From: Chloroflexota bacterium
GTDB taxonomy: Bacteria > Chloroflexota > Anaerolineae > Aggregatilineales > J027
DNA length: 34,859 nucleotides
Assembly (NCBI GenBank): GCA_022616515.1
Contig: JAKEEQ010000376.1
Coordinates: 1 to 34,859, forward strand
Direction: 5' to 3'
A program made the translations under genes and the position numbers. The number at the start of each line of letters is the position of its first letter. The stretch's first letter is position 1. This document shows, in pieces, positions 18,114-28,270 of this stretch. The notes beneath the pieces are model-generated. The model had not been told where the DNA came from and did not search any database. It was given only the letters and a program-made list of their open reading frames with translations.

Positions 18114-20315
18114 ATGAGAACCATTATAACAACTTTGCTCTTCATATTCATGCTCGTTGCGGTAGCCAGCCCGGCTCTGGCGACGCAATCGCCTACCGCA
18201 GGAGCCGGTACCGTTTTCCAGATTGCACGTGGCGTCTACATCAAATCCCACCGCGTGGATGTGGAAATCACCGACCAAATCGCGAAGACCCGCGTGACAC
18301 AGGTCTTCGTCAATGACACAGATTTCGTGGCTGAAGGGACTTATGTGTTCCCACTGCCGCCCGGCGTTACTATTTCCGACCTTGAAATGATTATTGATGG
18401 CGAACCCATTCAGGCCAAGATTCTGGAAAAAGATGAAGCGCGTCGCATCTACGATGAAATTGTGCGCCAGATACGCGACCCTGCTTTGCTGGAATACGTT
18501 GGCAGTAATGCGATTCAGGCCAATGTGTTTCCCATCCCGCCGGGTGATCAGCGCACGCTTGAGATTGAATTCAACCAGCTTCTGACTGTCGAAGATGGGC
18601 TGGTAAATTATGTCTATCCGCTGCGCACCGATTACATATCCGATACCCCGGTGCAGGACTTGAGCATCCGTGTCAGCGTAGACTCCAATGACCCTATCGG
18701 CAACATCTATTCTCCGACCCATCGCATCGCGATTGACCGTCAGGGCGAAAATGCTTTTGTCGCCGGATTTGAGACCGTGAATGCCCGCGAACAGACCGAT
18801 TTCAGGCTGTACTATGGCATTGCCACCGATGAAGTCAGCATGAATCTGTTGACCTACAAGGAGAGCGCCAACGAAGACGGTTATTTTGTCGCGCTTGTTT
18901 CACCCCCTGTGGCAGTTGCTGAGGACCGCATTATCCCCAAGGATGTCATCATTGTGCTGGATAATTCCGGTTCTATGTTTGGCAACAAATGGGATCAGGC
19001 GGTGGAAGCCACCAAATTCGTGCTGGATAACTTGAACGCCGAAGACCGTTTTAACGTGATCACCTTCAGCACAGGCGTTCGCGTCTACGCCCCGGCATTA
19101 CAGGGCATTTCAGAGGTAACTGAAGCCAGGGATTGGATTTCCGGGATTGAAGCTATCGGTGGGACCAACATCAATGAAGCTCTCCTGACGGCTCTGCAAC
19201 AGACGGAAGGCGAACGCCAGACGGTAATCCTCTTCCTGACCGATGGACTTGCCACCGAAGGCGTCGTTGAAACGGCTGACATCCTCAAGAATTTCGAGGA
19301 TGGTGTCCGGGATAATATCAGCGTGTTTACCTTTGGTGTTGGCGATGATGTTGATACCTTCCTGCTCGACCAGCTCAGCGACAGCTACAGCGGCGCTTCC
19401 GCCTATGTTCGCCCGATGGAAGCTATCGATGAGGAAGTTGGCAGCCTCTATAACAAGATTCGCGCTCCCTTGCTGACCGACATCTTGCTCGAAGTTGAGG
19501 GCGTGGACATTTACGATGTCTATCCCGCCAGCGACAACATCCCTGACCTTTTCATCGGGACTCAGCTTGTCATCGTTGGACGCTACAGTGGCAGTGCCGG
19601 GAATGGCTCACTGAGCCTGAAGGGCAAGGTTGATGGCGAGAATATGTCGTTCGTTTACGAGAATCACGAATTCCGCCAGAATGCGGGTGGTGAAGAACTC
19701 ATTCCGCGTCTGTGGGCAACGCGCCGCATTGGTGATTTGCTCAATACGATCCGACTCAACGGCGAGAATCCAGAACTGGTGGACAGCATCGTGCGCCTGA
19801 GTATACGCTACGGGATCATCACGCCCTATACCTCGTTTCTGATTACTGAAGACGATATTTTCACCCAGACAGGCCGTACTGAGGTATTGCAGGAAGCAGA
19901 AGACTCAACAAGTTTTCTCGATGATGAGGCCAGTGGCGAGGGTGCTATCGAAGCGTCAGAATCGTCTCGCAATATGCGCGATGCGGATGTTGCGCAGGCT
20001 CCCGGCGCACCAGCCGACGGCTTTGGCGGAGGGTATGACGGTAACGAAGAGGCTCCGGTCGGCGCAAACACAAACGCGGCTGGTCCTGCTCCTATTCAGA
20101 TTGCCGGTGACCGTACCTTCGTAATGCGGGAGGGCAAGTGGATTGATACCACCTACGATGCTGACACGATGGAGACCATCGAAATTGAATTCCTGAGCGA
20201 TGAATACTTCAACTTGCTCGATCAAGATGAACGAGTAGCCGAATTTTATGCGATGGGCGAATCCGTGATCTTTGTCCTGGATGGTCAGGCATACGAAATC
20301 GTACCGGCTGAGTAA
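18114..20315 (+). CDS. Secreted VIT and VWA domain-containing protein (inter-alpha-trypsin inhibitor heavy chain-like)
   Basis: AAGGAGA then ATG 18114. Signal peptide MRTIITTLLFIFMLVAVASPALA. VIT region VDVEITDQIAKTRVTQVFVNDTDFVAEGTYVFPLPPG, and VWA MIDAS motif DVIIVLDNSGSMFGNKWDQA. Confidence 0.93.
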   Translation: MRTIITTLLFIFMLVAVASPALATQSPTAGAGTVFQIARGVYIKSHRVDVEITDQIAKTRVTQVFVNDTDFVAEGTYVFPLPPGVTISDLEMIIDGEPIQAKILEKDEARRIYDEIVRQIRDPALLEYVGSNAIQANVFPIPPGDQRTLEIEFNQLLTVEDGLVNYVYPLRTDYISDTPVQDLSIRVSVDSNDPIGNIYSPTHRIAIDRQGENAFVAGFETVNAREQTDFRLYYGIATDEVSMNLLTYKESANEDGYFVALVSPPVAVAEDRIIPKDVIIVLDNSGSMFGNKWDQAVEATKFVLDNLNAEDRFNVITFSTGVRVYAPALQGISEVTEARDWISGIEAIGGTNINEALLTALQQTEGERQTVILFLTDGLATEGVVETADILKNFEDGVRDNISVFTFGVGDDVDTFLLDQLSDSYSGASAYVRPMEAIDEEVGSLYNKIRAPLLTDILLEVEGVDIYDVYPASDNIPDLFIGTQLVIVGRYSGSAGNGSLSLKGKVDGENMSFVYENHEFRQNAGGEELIPRLWATRRIGDLLNTIRLNGENPELVDSIVRLSIRYGIITPYTSFLITEDDIFTQTGRTEVLQEAEDSTSFLDDEASGEGAIEASESSRNMRDADVAQAPGAPADGFGGGYDGNEEAPVGANTNAAGPAPIQIAGDRTFVMREGKWIDTTYDADTMETIEIEFLSDEYFNLLDQDERVAEFYAMGESVIFVLDGQAYEIVPAE

Positions 20316-20335
20316 CTAATTTACCTACTCCCAAC

Positions 20336-20374
20336 AAAAAACCGCCCGTCATTGCGATGGGCGGTTTGTATTTT
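20336..20374. terminator. Bidirectional rho-independent terminator between convergent genes
   Basis: AAAAA-ACCGCCCGTC-ATTGC-GATGGGCGGT-TTGTATTTT (10-bp stem with one wobble). Confidence 0.85.
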
Positions 20375-20390
20375 ACCATCTGAACATTGA

Positions 20391-23081
20391 TTAACTGGCG
20401 GGTTCGGTAGGTTCCTCAGTTGCTTCAGTGGTTGGAGGGGCAATATTACCCGTCTCAATCACATTCACGTCCTGAATCGTCACAGGTGTACCATTGCGAG
20501 TCACCTGAACAAAATTGGCGCTAACCCAGCCAATGAATGTTCCTTCGCCAGCAATCTCATAACGCACATTCAACCAGTCACCGATTGCACTGCGACCCAA
20601 AACTAACATCTGGGAATTGGCGGGAATGGATGCAATGACACGGGCTTGAGCGTTTGGCTGGTCACGCAAATTTAAGTTCGAACCAACATTGATGTTGATG
20701 ACCTGCCCCAGCAGACCCGTAGTTGAGGCTGGTGGTGGGGCGGCGGTTGCGGCGGAAGGCGCAGTTGAGGGTGGTAAAGCGTTTTCGACAACGATGCGTC
20801 CGCCGACCTCGATTTCGTCCGCTTCTGGCAGATTTTCCACCGCGTATGCCCGCCCCTGAAAACTCAACGTGATATACTGGGCGGATACCCAGCCGTTAAA
20901 CGTCTCACCGTTTTCATTGGTATATTCCACAAACAGCCAATCTGGAACATCTGGCTCACCAACATCCTCGATTACTGCTACCTCGGTGCGCTCCAGTGCA
21001 AACATCTGCGCCCCATTGGGGATGAGTGCCAGCGATTCGGCGTCGGTATCCGGCAAACGACGCAAATGTAAACTCACGTCAGTGTCTAACTCAACCGTTG
21101 CCACCGGGTCCTGACGGGGCGGGGTTGGTGGTACGATGATCGCAGTCTCATCGGTTACCCCACCGGGATAATTAGCCGGGATGGGGCGAATGATGCGTGG
21201 GAATATTTCCACGAGTTCGAGCGCAAAGAAATCTTCCACTTCTGTGATGGCGCGGTTGCGATAACTCATGCGGAAGAAGTCGGCACGCGACCAGCAGTTG
21301 ATACCCCCTGTCTCGGAATTCCAGTTAATATTCAGCCAGATTTCTTCAAAGTCCTCAGCCAGCGTTGGTTCATCAAATTGGCCTTCTGGATAAGGCACGA
21401 ACTCCAGTTGCCCCTCTTCCGGGTCATCTGGTCCAGCATAACCATTAATCAACACTGTTGTGCCGTTGGGAATCAGACCCAACGAGAACGCCGTTGGGGC
21501 AGGATACTCGCGGCACTGCAAGTTTGCACCCGCGTTCAAATTCACCAGCCCCAGCAGTTGATTGCCGGTGTCGGGCGGTGCGATGGTAGTTGCCGCTGGT
21601 GGCGGTGGAGGCGGAGTAGTTGATTCTGGCGTGGTGGCTGGTGGTACGGTCGCTTCAATGGTCGGCGCTGCTGGTGTTTCCTCAATCGCTGGCACTTCCT
21701 CGGTCACTGCTGCGGTAGGCTCGGCAGCAACGACAACCTCCCCGGATGACCCCGGCAAACTGGCGGTGGTGACATTCACCCGTGTCGAATTCACGTCCAA
21801 GCTGGCATCGTCAGTAAGGTAAACGAGAATTGTGTTGTATGTGCCGCCAGCAAATTCCTGCTCTGTTAATTCGAATGATACCGGGCCGTCGGCGCTGTCC
21901 ACGGAACCACTGACGGTGTAAACACCTTTTTCAACATCAACGGGTTCGGAAGTGGTAAAGGCACTCAGCCCATCAGCGACCGTTTCTTCACCGACTTCAA
22001 CGGTGGTGGGGCCTTCGCTGTTGGTGTTGATGACCACAACACGCGCCGATTCGGGGTCAATGCTGCCAATATCATCTGATTGGATCGAAAACGAAAAGTC
22101 GCCCTCTGTCAACGAACCGAGCGCGGTAAGAGTTGCGGCCCCGGTGGCACTGCTGATATTGACGTCACCTTCAAAGGCGGCTTCGCTGTTGCCGGGTGTT
22201 CCGGCTTCACGGACCGCCAGTGCCACATCACCGGCAGGCATGGGAACATGCGGTGTCACGCTGCCCGGTTCGAGATTGCGCCAGATAATGACCTCATCAG
22301 CGTAAATGTCAACAACGGGGGCATCAATACTGCCGTGTGCAATACTCGTCAGCACTGTGTCCACACCCGGATCGGGCAGGGTTGGTGCTTGCAATACCAG
22401 TGAGGTCGGCTCATCGGGAGTACCCAGCAGAAGAACGGTCGTCAAAAGCCCGGTATTCAGGTTCACCTGTCCGATTTCGACAAGGGCATCCTCTACCGTG
22501 CCGCCAGTTGGAACTGCCAACAGTTCAAATGAAATCACCGGAGGGTCAATTGTGCCACCCTCAGTGCCGTTAAAGGTAACGGCTGGCAGCAGTGTACCGC
22601 CGCTGGTGGTCACAATATCAACAGGATCGAGACCGGCAATGGCATGGATGGCGTGAAAACGGCTGTTACCGAGTCTGACCGGCGACAATAAATCTTCGTA
22701 GACGCCAAGTGAAGTTGCACCTTCGCTGTCGCCTTGAATAACAATCGTTGCGTGGCGGAATCCGTTGCTGGTGGCCTGCAAACTTATACTTCCTTCATGA
22801 ACGGGTTCAGCGTCTACTGCATCTCCGGCTCCCCGTATGGCAAAGGTATGCTGGCCGGATGGAAAGGCGATGTGGGGTGTGGCTTCTGCAAAACCTACGC
22901 CTGCGGCAACAAGTGCGCCGTCGGCATAAATATCAACTTCATCCGCAAGGGGAACACCATGAACCAGACGAACAAGAACGGTTTCAGAATCAACTTGTGC
23001 TTCAGTGGTGTTTTGCGGTTCTAAAGCGATCATTCCGGCGATAGCCAGTACCAGACCTATCGCAAAGAATTTACGCATCAT
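20391..23081 (-). CDS. Large secreted protein with N-terminal DUF4397-like repeats, Pro/Thr-rich linker and three SH3b-like domains
   Basis: Signal peptide MMRKFFAIGLVLAIAGMIALEP. DUF4397-like VRLVHGVPLADEVDIYADGALVAAGVGFAEATPHIAFPSGQHTFAIR and TSIAHGSIDAPVVDIYADEVI. SH3b-like NINVGSNLNLRDQPNAQARVIASIPANSQMLVLGRSAIGDWLNVRYEIAGEGTFIGWVSANFV. Confidence 0.85.
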   Translation of the reverse strand: MMRKFFAIGLVLAIAGMIALEPQNTTEAQVDSETVLVRLVHGVPLADEVDIYADGALVAAGVGFAEATPHIAFPSGQHTFAIRGAGDAVDAEPVHEGSISLQATSNGFRHATIVIQGDSEGATSLGVYEDLLSPVRLGNSRFHAIHAIAGLDPVDIVTTSGGTLLPAVTFNGTEGGTIDPPVISFELLAVPTGGTVEDALVEIGQVNLNTGLLTTVLLLGTPDEPTSLVLQAPTLPDPGVDTVLTSIAHGSIDAPVVDIYADEVIIWRNLEPGSVTPHVPMPAGDVALAVREAGTPGNSEAAFEGDVNISSATGAATLTALGSLTEGDFSFSIQSDDIGSIDPESARVVVINTNSEGPTTVEVGEETVADGLSAFTTSEPVDVEKGVYTVSGSVDSADGPVSFELTEQEFAGGTYNTILVYLTDDASLDVNSTRVNVTTASLPGSSGEVVVAAEPTAAVTEEVPAIEETPAAPTIEATVPPATTPESTTPPPPPPAATTIAPPDTGNQLLGLVNLNAGANLQCREYPAPTAFSLGLIPNGTTVLINGYAGPDDPEEGQLEFVPYPEGQFDEPTLAEDFEEIWLNINWNSETGGINCWSRADFFRMSYRNRAITEVEDFFALELVEIFPRIIRPIPANYPGGVTDETAIIVPPTPPRQDPVATVELDTDVSLHLRRLPDTDAESLALIPNGAQMFALERTEVAVIEDVGEPDVPDWLFVEYTNENGETFNGWVSAQYITLSFQGRAYAVENLPEADEIEVGGRIVVENALPPSTAPSAATAAPPPASTTGLLGQVININVGSNLNLRDQPNAQARVIASIPANSQMLVLGRSAIGDWLNVRYEIAGEGTFIGWVSANFVQVTRNGTPVTIQDVNVIETGNIAPPTTEATEEPTEPAS

Positions 23082-23119
23082 GTATCCTCCTCATATAAAC
23101 GAACAGGAGCTAAACAACA

Positions 23120-23136
23120 GTTGATAAATTATCAAC
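23120..23136. promoter_or_regulatory. 17-nt perfect palindrome, putative operator overlapping a -10 region
   Basis: GTTGATAA-A-TTATCAAC. On the minus strand TTGTCA (23158-23153) and GATAAT (23133-23128) lie 19 nt apart, upstream of the start at 23081. Confidence 0.5.
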
Positions 23137-23423
23137 ACCTGTTATTTAGTATTGACAAGCTCCTTAACAATTAAATGGATACGGTTGTGACAAATAGGTT
23201 GTCACGTAAAACATTTACCGCACCAAAGAGTGACATGTCTCGAGAATCAAGAGCATGTTTAAGACAGCGCACGCGGATTGAGCTGCGTGTGATGCGGGCT
23301 ACCGCCTTGATTAGTTTCTAATCATGTATTGTTAACGAACGTTAACGAGAAAGTAGCAGTGTACCAGTTATCAACGGATAGACAACCGACTCTCCCCCAA
23401 CGATCAATCGCTTAGTATATGAC

Positions 23424-24743
<1,320 letters not shown>

Positions 24744-24750
24744 CTAGCTA

Positions 24751-25548
24751 CTATTTCCGGCGGGCTGTGCCATCCACCAGATCGGCATGGATGCGAAAGC
24801 CCAGTTTTTGATAGGAACGTACGGCAGCTTGATTGTCCTGCATCACATTCAGCACAACATGGTCAATACCGCGTCCGATAAGTTCGCGGGTAACCGCTCC
24901 GGTGGCTGCCGTTGCCAGCCCGCGACCACGTGCTTCCGGTGCCGTGTAAACATAGCCGATGACACCAACACCCTCATTTTCGGCGTAGATATGTGTCCCT
25001 GCTAGGGCGATGATCTCGTCATGTTCCTCGACGCCGTAAAACGTACCCTGTTCGATCAATTCCGGTGAGATACGGTCGGCTCGCATCGGCTCATCCGAGA
25101 ACAACGCTTTCATCTTACTGGCGTCCTCGCTGGTCAGGCGGCGTAAACCCGGATTTGACGGGCCATCCACAAAATCGGCAGGCTTGACGACCATGCGCCA
25201 GATGCGGCGCAGCGTCAGAATCTCGAAATGATTTTCGAGCATACCAAGCAAGTTGCCAGGCATCATATAGAAGATTTCATCCGGGACCCGTGAATCGCTC
25301 ATCAGGGCGTCTGCCGCTTCAGGTGGTGCGATAACAATGAAGACCGGGGGGGCTGAACCACGCCAGACCAGCGACACACCGACCAGTGTATCGCCATCAA
25401 AAGCACCCGTAAAGGTGCTGATTTCCCACATATCTTCCTCAAGATCGCCCAGCGCATAGGCACTCAGAGGCCGATCCTGATAGAAAAACTCACGAAGCCG
25501 GTCTCGGTCTTCCAGCGGGCGGAGTTGGAATGTTTTGGTAACGTCCAT
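24751..25548 (-). CDS. GNAT family N-acetyltransferase
   Basis: VGVIGYVYTAPEARGRGLATAATGAVTREL and VLNVMQDNQAAVRSYQKLGF. Confidence 0.9.
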   Translation of the reverse strand: MDVTKTFQLRPLEDRDRLREFFYQDRPLSAYALGDLEEDMWEISTFTGAFDGDTLVGVSLVWRGSAPPVFIVIAPPEAADALMSDSRVPDEIFYMMPGNLLGMLENHFEILTLRRIWRMVVKPADFVDGPSNPGLRRLTSEDASKMKALFSDEPMRADRISPELIEQGTFYGVEEHDEIIALAGTHIYAENEGVGVIGYVYTAPEARGRGLATAATGAVTRELIGRGIDHVVLNVMQDNQAAVRSYQKLGFRIHADLVDGTARRK

Positions 25549-25553
25549 GTGAT

Positions 25554-26360
25554 CTAAATCTCTCTCATTCTCTTCAGGGCCGGGCCTTCAACAATTGGGC
25601 AATGTCTTTTGTAGCCCAATTGTTCATATACTCGTATCGCTGGCACATTAGATTTGGCAACATTTAGAATAACTTGCTCCACACCACCGTCGAATAGTGC
25701 CGCAGTCACCGCCGCTGTGACAAATTTGGCGTAGCCTTTACCCCGGTGCTCTGGTGCGGTATAGACATATCCCACCACACCCACTTTTTCTTCCGGGGCA
25801 AAGATGTGTGTGCCAGCGACGGCCACAATCTCACCAGCCTCTTCAACGGCAAAGAACAACTTCTCTTCTATGCTGCGCGGTGTCATCGCTTCCACTTCTT
25901 CAGGGCGAGGCCCGCCCATTCCTTTGGCATAAAGCGTGCGAAGGGCTTGCGCGTCACCCCCATTTAATCGCCTGACCTGAGCAGATTGAGGCGGCAGCGT
26001 GAAAGCCCTTTTGTCAACCGTCATCCGCCACAGGTGGATCACATTATCCGTCTGGAAAAACTGTTGAAATGGTGACAACAAGTCTTCGGGAAGCATATAG
26101 AACACTTCCTGTGACGGTATACGCTCAAACAGACTGACGGCGTCGTTTTGGTCGCCAAATGCCAGGACGACGGGTGGATTGACACCTGTCCACAGCAGCG
26201 ATACGGCAGTGAGGGTATCACCTCGCTGGATGCCTGTAAATGTACTAATTGCCCACATTGAATCGACGAGGTCGCCCAATGCGTACCCATAGAGGCCGAC
26301 ATCCTCAATGAAATGATTGCGCAACAATGCTTTATCGGTGATTCGCTGTGGTTCAGGCAC
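25554..26360 (-). CDS. GNAT family N-acetyltransferase (tandem paralogue)
   Basis: VGVVGYVYTAPEHRGKGYAKFVTAAVTAAL and ILNVAKSNVPAIRVYEQLGYKRH. GTG start at 26360 overlaps the adoK stop by 8 nt. The longer ORF start runs over adoK and is rejected. Confidence 0.88.
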   Translation of the reverse strand: MPEPQRITDKALLRNHFIEDVGLYGYALGDLVDSMWAISTFTGIQRGDTLTAVSLLWTGVNPPVVLAFGDQNDAVSLFERIPSQEVFYMLPEDLLSPFQQFFQTDNVIHLWRMTVDKRAFTLPPQSAQVRRLNGGDAQALRTLYAKGMGGPRPEEVEAMTPRSIEEKLFFAVEEAGEIVAVAGTHIFAPEEKVGVVGYVYTAPEHRGKGYAKFVTAAVTAALFDGGVEQVILNVAKSNVPAIRVYEQLGYKRHCPIVEGPALKRMREI

Positions 26361-27330
26361 TTTTTTCCCGCTTCTGAAGCAAAATATCCAGCAGACCATC
26401 GTCATCAAACTCGGTGCGATAGCGTTGAACGAACTCTTCGACAGTGAAATAATGATTCTGGGTGCCAATGTTTTCCAGCACATAAGTTGCCGCCAGCGAA
26501 CCGATACGTCCAGCGACATCCCAACGCCAGCCGTGACTCAAGCCAATGAGCAGCCCGGCCCGGAAGGCATCACCAACGCCTGTTGGGTCCGCGATTTCGA
26601 CCTCTTTGAAGGTTGGAATAAAGTGCGTCTCGCCCTGATGATAAATATGAGCACCCTGTTTTCCGCGTGTGATGATGAGGGTCTTATCGGATTCGGCCAG
26701 TGAAGGCAAATCAAGGCCGGTCTTGTTGGCTATAACATCCCACTCGTATTCATTGCAGGTAAGTATCTTACAGTTATCAATGCCGTGACGCAGGGCATCA
26801 CCATCCAGGCGGGCGGTTTGCTGGCTGGGATCGTAGAGAAACGGAATATCCAGTTCCATGCATTCTTCAATCAGGTTGTGCATGGCATCCGGGGCATTGG
26901 GAGAAATGACGACCAGATCCGGCATTTTATTCGTCACATCACGAATGCCAAATTCGCCAGCACGACCCATCGCACCCGCATAAAATGTGGCAATCTGGTT
27001 ATTTTCGATGTCGGTGTTGGCAAAAAAGGAAGCCGTAAACACATCTTCCAGCACAACGACGGTGGAGGTATCAACTCCGACATTTTCCAGCCATATTTGA
27101 TAGTCGCCAAAGTCGCGCCCGGCTGTACCAAATACGCGAGGCCGGGCACCAAGCAGGGCCATTGTATAGGCAATGTTGGGGGCAATGCCACCATAGTGAC
27201 GAGTCATATCATCAACGAGAAAACTTACACTGAGTTTATCAATGGAGTCCGTAAGGAGTGCTTCTTTAAACTTTCCGGGGAAGCGCATTAAATAATCAAA
27301 CGCGATTGAGCCTGTGACCAAAATATCCAT
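26353..27330 (-). CDS. adoK: PfkB-family adenosine kinase
   Basis: MDILVTGSIAFDYLMRFPGKFKEALL...LSVSFLVDDMTRHYGGIAPNIAYTMALLG closely resembles mycobacterial-type AdoK. DPTGVGDAFRAGLLIGLSHG is the PfkB signature. Confidence 0.85.
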   Translation of the reverse strand: MDILVTGSIAFDYLMRFPGKFKEALLTDSIDKLSVSFLVDDMTRHYGGIAPNIAYTMALLGARPRVFGTAGRDFGDYQIWLENVGVDTSTVVVLEDVFTASFFANTDIENNQIATFYAGAMGRAGEFGIRDVTNKMPDLVVISPNAPDAMHNLIEECMELDIPFLYDPSQQTARLDGDALRHGIDNCKILTCNEYEWDVIANKTGLDLPSLAESDKTLIITRGKQGAHIYHQGETHFIPTFKEVEIADPTGVGDAFRAGLLIGLSHGWRWDVAGRIGSLAATYVLENIGTQNHYFTVEEFVQRYRTEFDDDGLLDILLQKREKSA

Positions 27331-27400
27331 TGTTGCATTCCATGATTTAACGGGCAAAACGTTCGAATTATAATGATGGTTGGTTTTCCAAGCGGGAAAA

Positions 27401-27429
27401 CAAAAAGCCAGCATCTAGACAACGCTGAC
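27401..27429 (-). terminator. Terminator downstream of tRNA-Gly
   Basis: Minus strand: GTCAGC-GTTGTCTAGAT-GCTGGC followed by TTTTTG. Confidence 0.65.
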
Positions 27430-27436
27430 TTCATTG

Positions 27437-27507
27437 AGCGGGTAACGGGACTCGAACCCGTGTCAACAGCTTGGAAGGCTGCTGTGTTACCACTACACCA
27501 TACCCGC
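27437..27507 (-). tRNA. tRNA-Gly(UCC)
   Basis: Minus strand folds as GCGGGTA acceptor, GTGT-AGTGGTA-ACAC D-arm, GCAGC-CTTCCAA-GCTGT anticodon arm (anticodon TCC), ACGGG-TTCGAGT-CCCGT T-arm, TACCCGC and discriminator T. CCA is not encoded. Confidence 0.96.
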
Positions 27508-27518
27508 ACTGTTATTTA

Positions 27519-27546
27519 ATCATACAAAATCTATAGAAAAATTCAA
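27519..27546 (-). promoter_or_regulatory. Promoter for tRNA-Gly
   Basis: Minus strand TTGAAT - 16 nt - TATGAT, ending 11 nt before the tRNA 5' end. Confidence 0.6.
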
Positions 27547-27579
27547 GAGGAAAATAAATTTCCCCGCAGGTTGTACAGA

Positions 27580-28098
27580 CTACGCCGTTTGATTGAGCGA
27601 GGTCGAAATGTACTCCTGAACAGCGTCTATAACGTCCTGGTGAGTCGGGTATTCATCATCCCACCCCACAAAACGCCACACAATTTCACGTTCAGGATTG
27701 AGAAGATAGATGCCAACCTTGCGAGTAGTACTCGGCGGCACTGCACCCACTAACATGTCCGCGATGGTCGCATCTTCGTCGGCGTGCAGGCCAAACGGCA
27801 GCGATTTGCGGACAGTCATGCGGAATGCATCAATCTTGAATGATTCTTCGGGAATGATAAAGACGGCGTTTATACCCCGGTGTTGAAAGTGGGGATAGCG
27901 GGCGCGAGTGGCAACAATCTGGTGGACGCAGAAGGGACACCATGTGCCGCGCAGGACAAATATGATCAATCCTTTTTCGCCCATTTCTTGTTGAAGGGTC
28001 GACTCGTCTCCGTTAACACTGGTAACTTTAAAATCGGGTAAGGTATCGCCAGGCTCTACTTTTAACTTCTCAACCATTCGTATCTCCGCCATAATCAT
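27580..28098 (-). CDS. Peroxiredoxin-like (AhpC/TSA/redoxin) protein
   Basis: GLIIFVLRGTWCPFCVHQIVATRARYPHFQ with a CxxC-type WCPFC motif. Start could also be 28092. Confidence 0.88.
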   Translation of the reverse strand: MIMAEIRMVEKLKVEPGDTLPDFKVTSVNGDESTLQQEMGEKGLIIFVLRGTWCPFCVHQIVATRARYPHFQHRGINAVFIIPEESFKIDAFRMTVRKSLPFGLHADEDATIADMLVGAVPPSTTRKVGIYLLNPEREIVWRFVGWDDEYPTHQDVIDAVQEYISTSLNQTA

Positions 28099-28111
28099 TA
28101 TCTACGTTGTT

Positions 28112-28127
28112 CACTCTAAATAGAGTG
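28112..28127. promoter_or_regulatory. Palindromic putative operator upstream of the peroxiredoxin-like gene
   Basis: CACTCTA-AA-TAGAGTG, 7-bp perfect arms, 13 nt upstream of the start at 28098. Confidence 0.45.
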
Positions 28128-28270
28128 CCTCACTAATGTAAAAAGATTACTTTAACTTGATAAGAAAATGCTTAATTTTGAAAAAATCCCCGGAGAAAAG
28201 CGAGGTATTCATTCCTGCAAGCAACGTGCTAAACTGAACGAGAAAATCGAAAGCGCCAGGAGGACGATTC

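Noticed and set aside
26361-26519. N-terminal extension of the second GNAT ORF
   Set aside because: It reads out of frame through the adoK C-terminus and has no GNAT-like sequence. The GTG at 26360 gives typical 8-nt coupling.
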